From: Marasmius tenuissimus
Taxonomy: Eukaryota > Basidiomycota > Agaricomycetes > Agaricales > Marasmiaceae
Direction: 5' to 3'
DNA length: 64,000 nt
NCBI GenBank assembly: GCA_029532415.1
Contig: JAQOTA010000053.1
Location: 1,240,001-1,304,000, forward strand
Shown: positions 1 through 11,393 of the stretch, in pieces
How the letters are laid out: every line of letters starts with the position of its first letter
How positions within the stretch are numbered: position 1 is the first letter of the stretch
Position numbers and translations under genes: made by a program
Notes under the pieces: model-generated
What the model saw: the letters and a program-made list of their open reading frames with translations, nothing else
Told to the model about the DNA's origin: nothing
Databases searched by the model: none

Positions 1-59
1 CTGCTGAAAAAACTGAAACGAGTCCAACTGGACATCACCTATCGCCGCTCGTTAGGTCC

Positions 60-904
60 AAGCCCAGGTCGATGAGCATGAACGAGGCTCCCTGATGTCA
101 GAAGCGAAGGCGGAGAGCGTGAAAGTGTTGCGATGGTTTACGTCGCCGAATGAAACATGGTGGCATCCAAGATACAGGAACCTGAATGATTGTGGCTGCC
201 TGCATTCAAGCTTGAGGGTGTCGATGTTTTGTGGAGTCGGTCGGAAAAGAATGGATGCTTGGCGCCAGACACGCTATGGGGATACCTCCGAGAGTATCTG
301 AACGAGGAGTAGCCAGTGGAGCTGCATCCTGAGAGTCGTCGGGCTTCGGACACGCGAGGAACACCTGGATTTGTCCTCGTTGAGTGTCGGCGATACAAAA
401 GGGGCAACGAGATAATATCTGGTCGGAGTCGCACATTCTAGCCAGCTGCTATGCAGGGCCCTTTGTCCACAATCTCTCGTGTTCCGAGACTGCCCACGCC
501 TGGCATCTCAGTCCATCCTCTGTTTCTGCTCCTGGTGGCTCCTATTGAGCACGTTCTGAGGCGTGATTCGAGGTCAAATTCGGTAGGATATGTGAACAAG
601 ATGCAGATGAGGCAGGGAGAACAAAATGAGCAACAGCAATGGATTTCCAGAAGTGGTGATGGTCTTGGGATAGGGAGAGTCCAATTCAAACTCCAATGCT
701 AACTTTTTAAAGCACTGGTCTGCGTTCGAGCAGTCGTGGTTGTGTCGTCGTCGCACTGGTCGTCAGCACTCCATAATCTGAACAACAATCAGTGAAAAAA
801 ATCGATTGGACTATGATAACAGGAACGCACATATTTCCTGTTGAGGACATCTCGACCGAGCTGAAGTCATCGCGATCGTCTTCTTTGTTTGTCTTCGGCA
901 CCAT
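60..904 (-). pseudogene. F2 family member 1 (MVPKT-type), probably degenerate
   Basis: A - strand ATG at 904 sits in a good context (CACCATGG) and opens MVPKTNKEDDRDDFSSVEMS. Similar starts occur at 26733 (MMPKTNKDGDHNN) and 14785 (MVPKTTTSIG), which argues for a shared gene start. A probable intron acceptor follows (a TTGTTCAG-type site), then a stretch at about 760-570 containing DQCFKKLALEFELDSPYPKT. That aligns in frame with DQYLKKSKSELAPAPSYPNT near 13.8 kb. Further 3' (about 440-60) nucleotide similarity to the other F2 copies continues, but frames no longer agree and stops appear. No known domain is recognised. I read it as a decayed or poorly modelled copy of an unknown cluster-specific gene; the start is better supported than the rest. 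Confidence 0.35.
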
Positions 905-1239
905 GGTGTCCTATTTATGGTTCGAGTCCGTCTCTTTCTCGTGTGTACAGTTGAACACATGGTATGTGGGTCTTCATGGAAAGAGGCGGTCGGTAGCTTC
1001 TAGGTGGTTGAATGATGAGCACATGTTCAGAGGGTACAAAGACAGGGAAGGGACGGGTCACAAACCTCGAGACACGAGGAAAATCTCGCCGAGCGTGGGG
1101 TGTTGCTCTCGACGTTTTCAACCGCATGAGTTGTTGATTTTCGGTCGATGACGCTGTTTGCACCTCCTACACGTTCAATACGAGGTCTCTAAATCTTGTT
1201 TTTCGCCCCATTTGGTGTCTTTGGCGTTGCCGATTATGC

Positions 1240-2500
1240 CCATACTCTCAACCCGCAGGCCGTTGCCAGAGCTGACCAGCAAGTGGATGAATAATCGTCG
1301 ATCCACAATCAAGTCGAGGTCGAGTCTGGGTAGAAGGGGATGTGTCCGGTCCCTGGTGGGGATTTGCTGTCAGAAAAGTTATTTGCCAGTCGTTTCCTGA
1401 CATGATGTATCCTTGTGAGCATCCAAATATTCTGAACGTGTCATGTTCAGCACCTACTGTGCAGAGCCTGTATTCGTTGAATATGACCATGAGCTTCATC
1501 GCGAGGAGAAGAGACAGAGATGTGTTCAGTAAGCGCCCGTCGCCAAACCTCTTACTCACACTGTCATCATCGTCCTTGCCATGCACAACATCGGCGACTA
1601 TTTTCCTCACACTGATAGACGACGCTTCACATTCGACTTGGGACCCTCCAGGATCTCGCTTCATCGAGTCTCTTCTCTGCTTCCGTAATGATTGTCAACT
1701 GCTGCGAAATTGACCCCCTCACCGTAATCCTGACACAAGCCCTCGGAACCCTTCCCATCTGCCAACTCGATGCTTCTAGTGGGGGCTTGGATGGAAACCT
1801 CAAGCTAACAGACACCTACCTGCTCTCTCTTTCAAAACCTCTACGGCGAATATAATCACAACAACACCGTGTCATCATCGTCCCTCGTCACAGTTCGCCA
1901 TGCTGTCGCCCGTCTCCTTCAAGATGAACATAACCCCAGCGCTTGAGAGGGTTCTAACAAAAGATAGCGGTGAAATAGGTCAATTTTTACATGAAGTCCC
2001 ACGTTACATCCATCCAACTCTCCTCATCTTGCACGCTACAACTACCCTGTCTCAATCAACCCCGCCCCACCCGTTGTCGAGAAGAGGTCGCAACCATCAA
2101 CGAGGACGGTCTTTGGGATGACGACTACCTTTGCCTGTTCATGGCTCGTGGTTTACCCTGACAGTCCAGTCCTAATGGACCTTGACTGAGGATCTTGTCG
2201 CCGGAAACGATAATCATGGGTCTTGCAGGATCAATTCTAGAATATGCGGCTATGGTGACTGCGAGCGTGTGGAATTATGGGCAGTGGATCAGGTCAAGGG
2301 CCTGGATACCGGACAAAGGGGATAGGCAAGGGCACGGGCGAGAGGGCACGACTGCATCACAGATTACTGAGGACTGGGTGCATTTGTTTAGCTGCATTTT
2401 ATCGGTTCCGCTTCATCGTCTCCCTATATATTTCGCATCTTGCATCTTGCGTCAGCTCCTCTTGTCCTTTACTCTGTGGCTCGGATTGACCTCATAATTT
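1240..2500 (+). other. F6 paralogous segment 1, degenerate
   Basis: This stretch is recognisable only by comparison. A + strand reading near 1.75 kb contains LDASSGGLDGNLKLTDT, matching LDVPSGGLDENTELTDF at 15.56 kb and a weaker copy at 27.55 kb. A second block near 2.2-2.4 kb contains SPETIIMGLAGSILEYAA and matches SPRLITMDLATPTSEYTA near 16.05 kb. The two blocks keep the same order in both places, so this is one duplicated gene-sized unit. Intervening frames are broken and no continuous coding model could be built. No function is recognised. It could instead be untranslated or intergenic sequence duplicated with its neighbours. Confidence 0.35.
2423..2432 (+). promoter_or_regulatory. possible TATA-type core promoter
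   Basis: CTATATATTT is followed within 40 bases by a pyrimidine-rich run, a typical fungal core-promoter layout. The matching position at about 16.25 kb keeps the pyrimidine run but not the TATA. No convincing downstream gene was found, so this may be a relic. Confidence 0.3.
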
Positions 2501-3500
2501 GTCCGTTCGTACGTTTACGCGATCCCTCTACACTTGCACCCACAGAACTCGAACGGGGAAAGTGATGTTTGGATTCGGACTCCTTACAGATTTGTTTCTT
2601 CTGACGCTTTCGGACATGCATAATGGACACGCACTGAAGTTATACCACGTACCGCAGCGACCTCTGTCCTCATATCACTGATCTACTGAGTCCATATGAG
2701 CGCCTGCATCCTTCGTCCTAGAACCTCGGTGTGAGTACAGGGAAATTTACTTATTCACTTCGTCACGCACATATCCATAACAAATGCCACTCAATCAGCA
2801 AAACCAGAATCCCAGGAAAATCAATCACATTGAACTGAGCAAAACTTGAATTTATACGGCGATACAAAGCGTCGGGTTACTGAGAGTGGAGACAGGCACA
2901 GGTCATATTTGAGGATGAGGCAATGATCGTTGCAGAACCAGCTTCCCGACAGCCGTTACCCCGAAGCTACAGCAGCCATTGGGGCTGCTCCATCTCCTTG
3001 GCCTCAGACGACAACTACACGTCTCGTTTAAGACTTTGAGGCCCGTTGGGATGAGCTACAGATGCGGAGTTCAGCGCGACCCGTGCAGGTGGGGTTGTAC
3101 TCGTTCCGTTCTGCTGTAATCACAGGAACCTGAAGATGGGGATGCCTGGGAACCAACTATACAAGGCCTTGCGTGTCTTGATCATTCAGAGGAACGTATG
3201 CGACTGGTCGGCTCAATGACCTCCCTAACCTTTTCCGATCCTCAGTGCCTGTCAGTGACTCTGGCTGCCGCCTATGAGGATTTGAGGTTGCATTGAAGGA
3301 CTGTGACTTCATCAGGCATCTAATTTCCGAGCTGTATAGAGGTAGCTGTGTTATACTAGAACGTAAAGCGGAGGTGAACGATTTCTGGTATAGGAGACGC
3401 AGGACACGGCGACACCAGCGGAGAGAATCCTTCTGTCGTGATTGTTTCATTCATAAGATTATTGTTATGCCCGCTGGCTCAAGTCTCTGCCAAGCAATGC
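2500..3500. other. no supported gene
   Basis: Only short, mutually inconsistent ORFs are present. Parts (for example around 2.55-2.7 kb) resemble sequence near 25.4 kb, so this is probably duplicated intergenic or decayed sequence. No promoter, RNA gene or domain was recognised. Confidence 0.5.
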
Positions 3501-3509
3501 CATCGAACA

Positions 3510-5330
3510 GACGGGCTTATGACCTGCTCAAAGCCACTGAGGTAACGAGTACCGAGTTGCGAGTGAAATGAAGGGAAGGTAGTCGCTCAAGCCGGTTCGA
3601 CGTGTCACATATCGTGGATAGGGCGAAGTAGAGAATAAAATCGGGGTCAAGGTGAGATGATGTAGTATGATTTTGACCATGCCTGTCTCTTGTGATGTCG
3701 GTCCGGCGTCCAACACAACGAACACTCATGAGCCAAGATAACTCTCTCCAATAGTAGTGAGGAATCCCATTTCGGGCATGAAAGTCTCTGTGAGCGTAGA
3801 CTGACTCAGCCCCGGAAAACGATCCAGTGGGTTCCGATGATTCCCTTCTACTCGTCAACGACTGTGAGCCTGTTGAGTTACCGTTCATGTGGTGTTATGC
3901 GACGAGGACGAGACCTCACAAGCGTCAGCCTCGATGGGAGCAACTAAAGAGACCACTCAATTTCCATGATTGGGTGGTCAAACTAATGTACACAACCAGC
4001 GCGTTCGCGCCTGAAATCCTATCAGAGAAATTCGAACCCATTAGGTGAATGAAGACGGGTAGTCGTATATTTCGGGCAAACAGGCCATGTCCATGCCATT
4101 GAACAAAGATACTGGAGCGCTATATCCACACCTGCTCCATCGTTGTGTCATTGTCCAGTGTCAGGCGAGCGGCGATGCCTCTCAACAATCTACCCATTTG
4201 AGCTGTACCTCCCCGGCGCCTTTTCCTCCCTCTCTGGACCTGTAAACGATCGCCTCGACTGGCCGAGCTTCCAGATCATCCTCGTCGACCTGTAGGTCGG
4301 TTTCCGCTCAATCATCACAGAGATTGCGGGAAGTGGGATGCTGTGTTTGTTCTTTGTGAAGCGTTTGTCGATGATGAGCCTACGGTGTTGGAGTGAGGAC
4401 GGTTCCATGTTGAGAAAGCGTCGTCTGAGAGTCTGAGGATTGCAGGGTGAGTCAAAGTCTGCACGAGCATATCGATACGGCGTATACTCACTACTTTCTC
4501 CCCAATGCAGACTTGTCTGGGCCGCACAACATGCCCTACCCTCACGTTTGGCCTCGACTGGCGCCACCCTCATTCCCCTGCTAACGTCCCCCCATCTTCC
4601 TTAGTGTCGGTCTCCAAATCCCTCGGTGGATCCACCAACTAGTGTGTGGCACATTGGTGAAGCTGTCCCCCCACGTCCTCCCCAGCCTTCGGCGCTCAAC
4701 TGACTAACCCACGGAGCAATCCACCAGCTCAAATAAGACCCGATGGCTGCCGCTGGAACCATGGTGCGCTTATTTGTGGCTAGGAGGAGGACGAGAGGAA
4801 AGAACTTGTCGGTGCACCACGCCCTCGATGTGGACGTGGTGAGTGAGACGTCCCTGGGTACCCCGATTGAATCTTCCCAGCCTCCCGAGAAATGAGTCGA
4901 GATAGGCCTCCAGGCTATTTCGTTCGCGCCATAACCCTTACGCTCGTAGGGCTGAACCGGAAAGTTAGCGGTCGTAGCTGAAAGTGGAGAGAGCCATCTG
5001 TCACAAGACGGTATGCGGCGCGCAAGTCGACCATGATGTTGGGGTTTTTGTTAGGTTGCATGCCTTTACCCCCGAGGTTTCCTTCATTCAGGTCGGGGAG
5101 TTGAGGTGCCGTTTGCGACGGTTCGGGTGCCAGTGTTATACGAGTTATTGGGATACGTTGGAAGACCCCAAGTTTGAATCCGTGCTGTCGACCTGATGGA
5201 TGCACTTGGCATGGTGTTTCGGGGGAGTCTGCGAGTAAATGAGCTTTGGTCGTTGAATATAGAGACATTGGATGAACTCACTCGCTCGAAAGATGTCCCA
5301 GTCTTTCAACGTGTGAGACAACGCTATTCG
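3510..5330 (-). pseudogene. F3 family member A, degenerate spliced gene
   Basis: The - strand matches the copy at 43.2-45.0 kb in several exon-like blocks. At about 5.27 kb, GTGAGT...CTCGCAG marks an intron whose downstream exon begins with DSPE in both copies. Further on, LVDPPRDLETD near 4.6 kb matches LVDLPRDLEAE near 44.4 kb, and YRSREG near 4.23 kb recurs near 44.0 kb. Block order is conserved, so this is one multi-exon gene or its remains. Several blocks carry in-frame stops in one copy or the other, and the 5' and 3' ends are not defined. No domain is recognised. Confidence 0.35.
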
Positions 5331-6088
5331 TTTCTTCTCTATATTCTCGCAAATTTGTTCGTAAAATCGCCGCTGGATGCACCCATGCGTGATTGTTCGG
5401 TCGACGGTCTTTGGAATTCAAAGCGTTATCGATGGCAGTTGAGAGGCTGGACCAGAATTCTCGTACGATTGAGATAGCTATCGTGGCTGTTTTTGGCGTT
5501 GCTGAGCATTGTGGTGATGGCAGAAACCCGGAAACAGGTGATGGTGTTCAGCCATGATTCAAACATTCACTGATAGTAGAATATTCGATGCGAAAGGTGA
5601 ATGTTATGGCGAAGCTGCTTCTCGTTGCTCAGTAAATCGAGCCGGTGGTAATCAGAAAGATCAAAGGTGCAAGTTGTCCTTTCGAGAAAAACCTCGGGAG
5701 AAGGAATCGAGGATAGAGAGTCGGGAGTCGGGCGTACGGTGTCACAGTGATACTTGTGATGTCTCGGTGTCTTCAAGTGCTTGCAACTGTTGGCGATACG
5801 CGTTTCGGAGAAGAAGATCTCGATAGCCGTGTCAGAGTTGACCAGGTGTTGTCAATGATTGAGGAAGTCTACGTACCCTTGTCATTTGTGAGCTCTTTCC
5901 GTCCCTTCTACAAGCTTGTCCCTTTCTGACTCTGGGAGCTTTCAATATTCCTTATGTTTGCTCTGAGAGTAGACAGCTGAGATATTGAGGAGAGAAGCCG
6001 TGAATGAGAGGTGAAAGTTGGAAGGAGAGGGCAAAGCTTTATGCTTGGCGCCGGACCTTGGGCCGGGCTTCCGGGGAATTTCCCGCTT

Positions 6089-6099
6089 TGACTCATTGG
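6089..6099 (+). promoter_or_regulatory. TGACTCATTGG promoter element (F4-A)
   Basis: TGACTCATTGG combines a Gcn4/AP-1-type site (TGACTCA) with an inverted CCAAT box (ATTGG). It lies in a conserved block: GGGCCGGGCTTCC upstream and CGGACCAGGTTGAC downstream, then a long CT-rich tract reaching an ATG at about 6185. The same arrangement recurs at 22918, 34744, 45670 (mutated) and 54806. Confidence 0.5.
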
Positions 6100-6109
6100 C
6101 GCTCGGACC

Positions 6110-7080
6110 AGGTTGACTTCTGCCCTTTCCCCACTATGTTCTTCCATCTCCCTCTCTCCTCTCTCTCGTATCCTCTGGTCGATAATGCAAGAAGTTGGGT
6201 CAACATAAAGAAAACCGATTGTTGGGCTGACAGGTGCGTTTCCTTTTGATCTTTGTCAACCATGAAAAGCTGATTTCCTCCCAATAGCCCACCGTTGGAC
6301 CCGGTTGGTTTGACCACGATGTTGGCAGCAATGGGTTCAAGCCACAGATAACAGAGTGGCTATGGTCAGACAGGGAGTTCGCACGGCCGTGAATTGCAAA
6401 AATGCTCGGCCTCGCTATCTCATGTACCTCCTACGAAATCGTCGACATGATGCACCGATTAGGAGTTGAACCGGGACCTACACTGTTTACAACAACATCG
6501 CAACCTCTATCTGCCCTCTACCTTCATCCACGCCATGACTCTGCGTCAGGTCAGCCGCGCATCATCTTGCATCATCGTACCAGGTTGGTTCACCCTCTCG
6601 ACCGTGGTCTCGTTCGAGCGGCTGGGCATTCTTGGTTACCACTGTCAATTCTTCCACTCCTTTTCAAGCGAGACGGCTGTCCTTATGCCTCCACATTGAC
6701 GCCCAGCACACGCTACCAGTCCTCTGATCCCTCTCGTCACATCTTCGATCAAGGGTGTTTTCCGTATCTCTTGGCATGTACCATCCATCTCAGAGCTCGA
6801 TACTCGACTTTTGTAGACCCCAATACCAACATCTTGAAGGATCAATCGATTGTCAATCATGTTCTACTCCCTGCTGATCCGTCTATCACTGTACCCTTTA
6901 CGAGCGGCCATGTCCAAGGTCACCATTCGATAGATTATAGCGTTGGGTGGCCAACCTCATATCATCAACACTGCTCTCTTTTCCGACGGTTTATTGAGGA
7001 TGACCGCCGACTGCTTCGTTATGTCGTGCTGGATATTCCAGAACAGAAGCAAACGACCTTCCCGTACCATTAAAAATCCA
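6110..7080 (+). pseudogene. F4 family member A, leader intron plus 223-codon ORF
   Basis: Downstream of the TGACTCATTGG module and CT tract, the ATG at about 6185 is closed by a stop after seven codons. The leader intron (GTGCGTTTCC to CCAATAG, about 6234-6288) is nevertheless conserved with copies at 23.07 and 45.83 kb. An open frame from ATG 6402 runs 223 codons to 7073. It contains VDMMHRLGVEPGPT, which matches VDTTMHQLGVILEL at 46.03 kb. Conservation between copies shifts frame further on. No domain, signal peptide or membrane segment is recognisable. It is probably a decayed member of an unknown family whose most stable feature is its promoter and first intron. Confidence 0.35.
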
Positions 7081-7099
7081 CGAGAACTAGACGAAGGCA

Positions 7100-8170
7100 G
7101 GCTTATATTATAGGATGCTGCCTACAACCTATCGTCGGTTGGGCTGAGGCTGGGCCGATGGCGATGGAATTGATTACATTGATAGAGTTGTTCTTCAGGT
7201 GTGAGTCTACCTTTCTTATCCTCGTTTGAAGCTGTTGCTCACTGTCATGTCGGAACGACAGACATGGTAATGACAATGGTTAAAATCGGGTACTCCTATG
7301 TTATCCACCGCGACCCGGCGACGACTTCGTCAATGGTCATTGTGTGAGGCGGTCTATATCACCGTTTTCCAAGACCAAAGGGTGATATTTACGACCACCG
7401 ACACCCTCGTACCGTCGGCAGCAACGGTGTTCAGCTGTACGTCGGCTTCCATGAGCCGATAGCAAGACTTGAATACATGATTGAAGGGGCGAAGATGTTG
7501 GGTTGAAGGGTGTATTTGTCAGCTTTAAAACCTCCCTTCTAATCTCGTATTGTAGCTCACAAAGTCTTCCTACAGGTGAACACAATCTCAGAGCTCGGGA
7601 GAATGTCCCGTATCTCGCTAGCGAGTTCTCAAACATAGCGAGAACGGGAGAGATAGTAGCCGTCACGAGGATCATGACCAAATTCGTCGTTCTGGCACGT
7701 ACACTCCATGTGGTCTTTCATTTACTTCCGAGAACTTCGGTTCTCGCGCTACAACTTGTCTGTGTTGGGCGAGGAGCGCGTCTTGTTACTGTGCTGGAGG
7801 TTTCATGGATCCTTTTGGAGGTATGCGCTACTTGTCGCATCTCTCCTCCCCCAACTGATTCTTATGGGTCGCTTTTTGTCATTCATATAGAGTGCTCGGA
7901 AAGGGGTATGATTCGTATCCGTTTCCCTCCTTCATCTACCCCATTTTCGTCGATACGCTTGCTCTATCCGTCCGTTGCCATTGCCAGCTGCGCCTTCCTG
8001 CATCATCTCGAGTTCAATGTAGGAGAGATTAAGACGGGCGGTGCGCTCGTCCTGTTGGACTTGAACGGTTGCACATTCCCGCCGCTACCCACAGGTTGGA
8101 TCATTTTGGCACGGTATTTGACCGGGGGGTCGTGGTCGATTGTACCTCATATGCGCATCTCGTAGATTGA
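7100..8170 (+). pseudogene. F5 family member A
   Basis: This segment is paralogous to 47.0-47.96 kb and more weakly to 24.1-24.6 kb. A likely intron at about 7820-7891 (GTATGC to ATATAG) joins HGSFWR to VLGKGYDSYPFPSFIYPIF; the other copy joins HGSFQR to MLGKGFDLYPFPSLTYPIF across an equivalent intron. Conservation across a splice junction is good evidence of past coding. Upstream, this copy has two extra bases near 7760 relative to the other, so the frames disagree. The downstream exon ends in a stop soon after CRRD. The family is unknown, and this copy is probably frameshifted. Confidence 0.4.
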
Positions 8171-8520
8171 CGGCGGCTCTCTCGGGGAATGGGGGGCGAA
8201 AGGAAGATCTTCTTTCGTCCATACCGTCACCCTCGGCATGTATTCCCTCGCTCGCGTTCTTCCAGAGTCACTTGAAGGGCAGAATCGGATCCATTCCAGG
8301 GCCATGACGAGAGGGGCGTGTACCTCTATGAACAGTATACCGGTGCAGGCAATCTATCATAGACGGTCTTCTTCCTGTTTGGTATTTGTCTACCCTATAC
8401 GTTCGTTTTTCTGTGTTTTGGGCAGATGGGCATCACTTCGATTCTCGATAGAATTATAGAGAAACATTAGCTCCACAGGTTCTCCCCCAGTCGGATGCTG
8501 AGTACTGAGTAGTGATGCTC

Positions 8521-8555
8521 CCTGAGGCCTGAGGCCTGAGGCCTAAGGCCTGAAG
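8521..8555 (+). repeat. 7-bp tandem repeat, five units (CCTGAGG)
   Basis: Five units: three perfect CCTGAGG, then CCTAAGG and CCTGAAG. The equivalent position in the duplicate block (about 48,299-48,312) has only two units, CCTGGGG and CCTGAAG. The array therefore changed length after the duplication. It lies in the F1-A 5' flank. Confidence 0.8.
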
Positions 8556-8559
8556 CCTG

Positions 8560-9356
8560 CATCGCGATTGATATAGATAATATCTTAGATAACGAGGGCG
8601 AGGATTTCTGTCGGAAGATGAGGCTTTGAGAATCAGAACTTGTTGGGTTCGTGAAACTGGGTTTCTGTTGACTGAAAAACTGGCGTATTCGCTGAAGTTT
8701 TTTTGAAGCTTTCAATCATGAACCAAGCGGATTAGCGAGACAAATGGTAAGATATGAGAACTCAGTGAATTCAGGGCACACTTCCACACTCATACCACTT
8801 AACAGCGGTCTGGGACTCGTCAAGGCAACGTCAAGGGAAGAGAAAGGACGTGGGAACATTACTAGCCCTCCCATTCTCCGACTCCATGGGCCGCGACAGT
8901 CTCAGCTTCCTCGACGACGATTCACAACAATGTCGATTCGACGTTCTGATTGCCTCTCCCTAAGCCTCGGTACTGCTCTTTGATGATGCAGCGTATGCCA
9001 TAAAGTCTCCTCAACAATCCGTGCTCATTCTCATTAAGTTACAAGGGCTGGTAAATAGGAATTAATTGGAAGAGGGCGTTTCTCATTGGATCTGGTGAGC
9101 CCCATTCTTGTGCTGTACACTTGTCATCTCCGTTGCTAATGGTGCATTATGCTCCAAAGTCTGCTAGAGTAGAGACTCGTATCGAAGAGGACATTTTGGG
9201 TCGTGCTATGTGGAGATGGTGCGGCGTAAATCCAAATTGGACGTTGCTGCCGCGCATCATGAATCATGATGCTGTTGACCACAGCATTCGGACGATACGC
9301 CTTGTCTCTTGACCTTCACCTTCACCCAATACCTAACCCTTCTGCCCCCACATTCA
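8560..9356. other. 5' flank of F1-A, no supported gene
   Basis: This is almost the same sequence as 48.31-49.09 kb. No ORF here keeps coding character across the two copies and no TATA box is obvious. It probably holds the F1-A promoter and 5' leader. Confidence 0.5.
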
Positions 9357-11393
9357 ATGCCTACCGAGTTTTTCCACAAGGCACGGAACCTTCAGATTAC
9401 CGACGGTAACTTCAACCACGTCGAGGGAGATCAAATCCACTACACGCCAACAATTGTCCAAGCGAAGGAGAAGGAACCTACAATATTCGATGAGGTGAGT
9501 GGATAACACTGTGCTGTACGCCGAAGGATCTGACTGTGGTTGTAGTATTACAAAGTGAAGCTCGGTGGGATTTGCAAGTTGAGGCATATTGGGACATATC
9601 AGGATGAGGGGCGGATGGGAGTTGGACTGCGAGCTGACAGGACAGTCTGTACAGCAAGGGTGGTGGATCGGCCGGGAATGGTGTTTACGGTGGTGCAATA
9701 TAGCGGACCGGGTGCGCAGAGAGTATGTCGATGAATTCTCGAGATAGATGAACCATCTAACTCTTTTTCCAGGCATTCGAAGAAGATTTTCGGAGGTTGG
9801 CGAGAATACTGTGTGCCCTTTCTCTAAGTTTCTATCATTGTGGATACTCAAATCACGCTAGGACTTCGAACGCGTCGCAAATCTACGGCTACAGCAAGTC
9901 GGAAATCCCCTCGATCATAATGCATAACGGTACGTGGTTGCATGTTGTAGGTTGAGCTTGACTGATTTTCTCACTGTAGAACTGATACCAGCTGTGCACT
10001 TGAATGTTGGGTGGTTGGGTCGAGAATATGTCAGTAATGTTGCTGTAAGTAGCCAACGTAATCTTCGAAACAATTGGAATGAACTGGTTATAGAGGCAAC
10101 TGGGTTGTGATGCCAGTGTGTTAGTTACCACCTCGGAGTTGTGGTTGGATGTTGGAAGAGGAGTGTTTTGTCGTGGTCCACCAGGGCCAGGCGGAGTGGA
10201 GTTGTTTCGTGGTTTTGGGATTAGAGACATGCCTTTGACCATAGATTTTCTTCGAGAAGACGTTTTGATACGCTTCTTGGCAAGTCAAAAGTCGAAGGAA
10301 GTGGATCGCCGCGTCATTTCGAATCTCGCGCCGGCAGATGTTTGGCCGTCGCGCCGAGGTTTGGATTTGGTGCCTGAACGAGTCTCTCAGCCAACTGTCA
10401 TTTTGACATTGACAAACACCCCCATCGCCGTCGCAAACAATGTCTGGATGAGCCTCTACAATGATCTTTCAGATCAGAAATCACTGGAAAATGGGCTGAC
10501 CAGGTACGTGTTTGAAGAAATCCTTTACTTGCTTGTCTGACACTCAGTAGATTCACACTCACTGGTTCAATCCGGTATATTTCATTGCAATGGAATTTTT
10601 ATGCAGACTTCGCCTGGATGTCGCAAGCTTTAAGCATTTTTCATGCTTGTGGAATCAATTTAGAGGAAGATTTGAGTGCCTACAGTGCGTTATCAGACTG
10701 CCATCCCCCTTCTGCCCGTTGACATCTTTTAGAACTTTTCTATCCTTACGCCGACCTGCACAGCAACTTTCTAGAACCCTCTGAAGTCCAACTCAAGCGA
10801 CAATCCCAACAACCGATCTACATCTTCATTCATCCATTACCTTCCGACCTGGGCCCTTGCGAAACATCTTCTCTCCATCATTGGTCTTTCCACAAAGACG
10901 GTCGCTCCCCCCTCTCTTGCGAAACCTGTCACAGCCTCGGCCTCCCCATCCAACTCAAATTAGAAGGTCATAACTCCTGTTTATTCTCTTGCCCCAAGGA
11001 CACCTACAGACGGATACACCAATATCAGCTTCACCGAGGCTTCAACCCCTCCACCATTGATTTTGCTCAACATGTTGGTTATGATAAGAACATTTTCCGG
11101 CCTGTGAAGGACTCGGGTCAGTTTGAGATTCAAGAAGGTTTGCTTCACCATTCTTATCTCTTTGTCGAGCCTAACATTCTCTTATCCTGTCATGAGAATC
11201 TCTGCCTGCAGGCCGAGCCTCAATGCCGACATCTGACATGTCAGGGATTGAAGATCTCAGTCCAATCCACTCAAGTTCAGCCTCCGTGGCATCTGAAATT
11301 CAAGAGGGGTCCACTGGCTTTAGGTTGCCCTTCGCCGGAATATCAACTGAATTGGTCTCTACGACGGAGACTTTTGACATGGAGGTAGACTGA
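9357..11393 (+). CDS. F1-A, FNxVxGDQ-family protein, 543 aa, nine exons
   Basis: Nine exons: 9357-9494, 9546-9722, 9773-9810, 9862-9929, 9980-10044, 10094-10503, 10551-10684, 10733-11137 and 11197-11393. All eight introns are GT-AG and 48-59 bp, and the exons sum to 544 codons. The protein starts MPTEFFHKARNLQ and carries GNFNHVEGDQ near residues 17-26. A basic, Cys-containing stretch leads to VFTVVQYSGP, and a central block has WLDVGRGVFCRGP. Toward the end come SSLHHWSFHKDG and a Ser/Thr-rich tail closing FDMEVD. No enzymatic domain, signal peptide or membrane segment is seen. I recall this as an agaric family of unknown function. It is near-identical to the pseudogene F1-E. The last intron ends CATGAG where the other copies end in TTAG; it is still a legal acceptor. 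Confidence 0.85.

Noticed and set aside
7503..8165. 220-codon + strand ORF as one gene
   Set aside because: It runs through a conserved intron and changes frame relative to the spliced F5 reading, so the continuous ORF is not the coding frame throughout.
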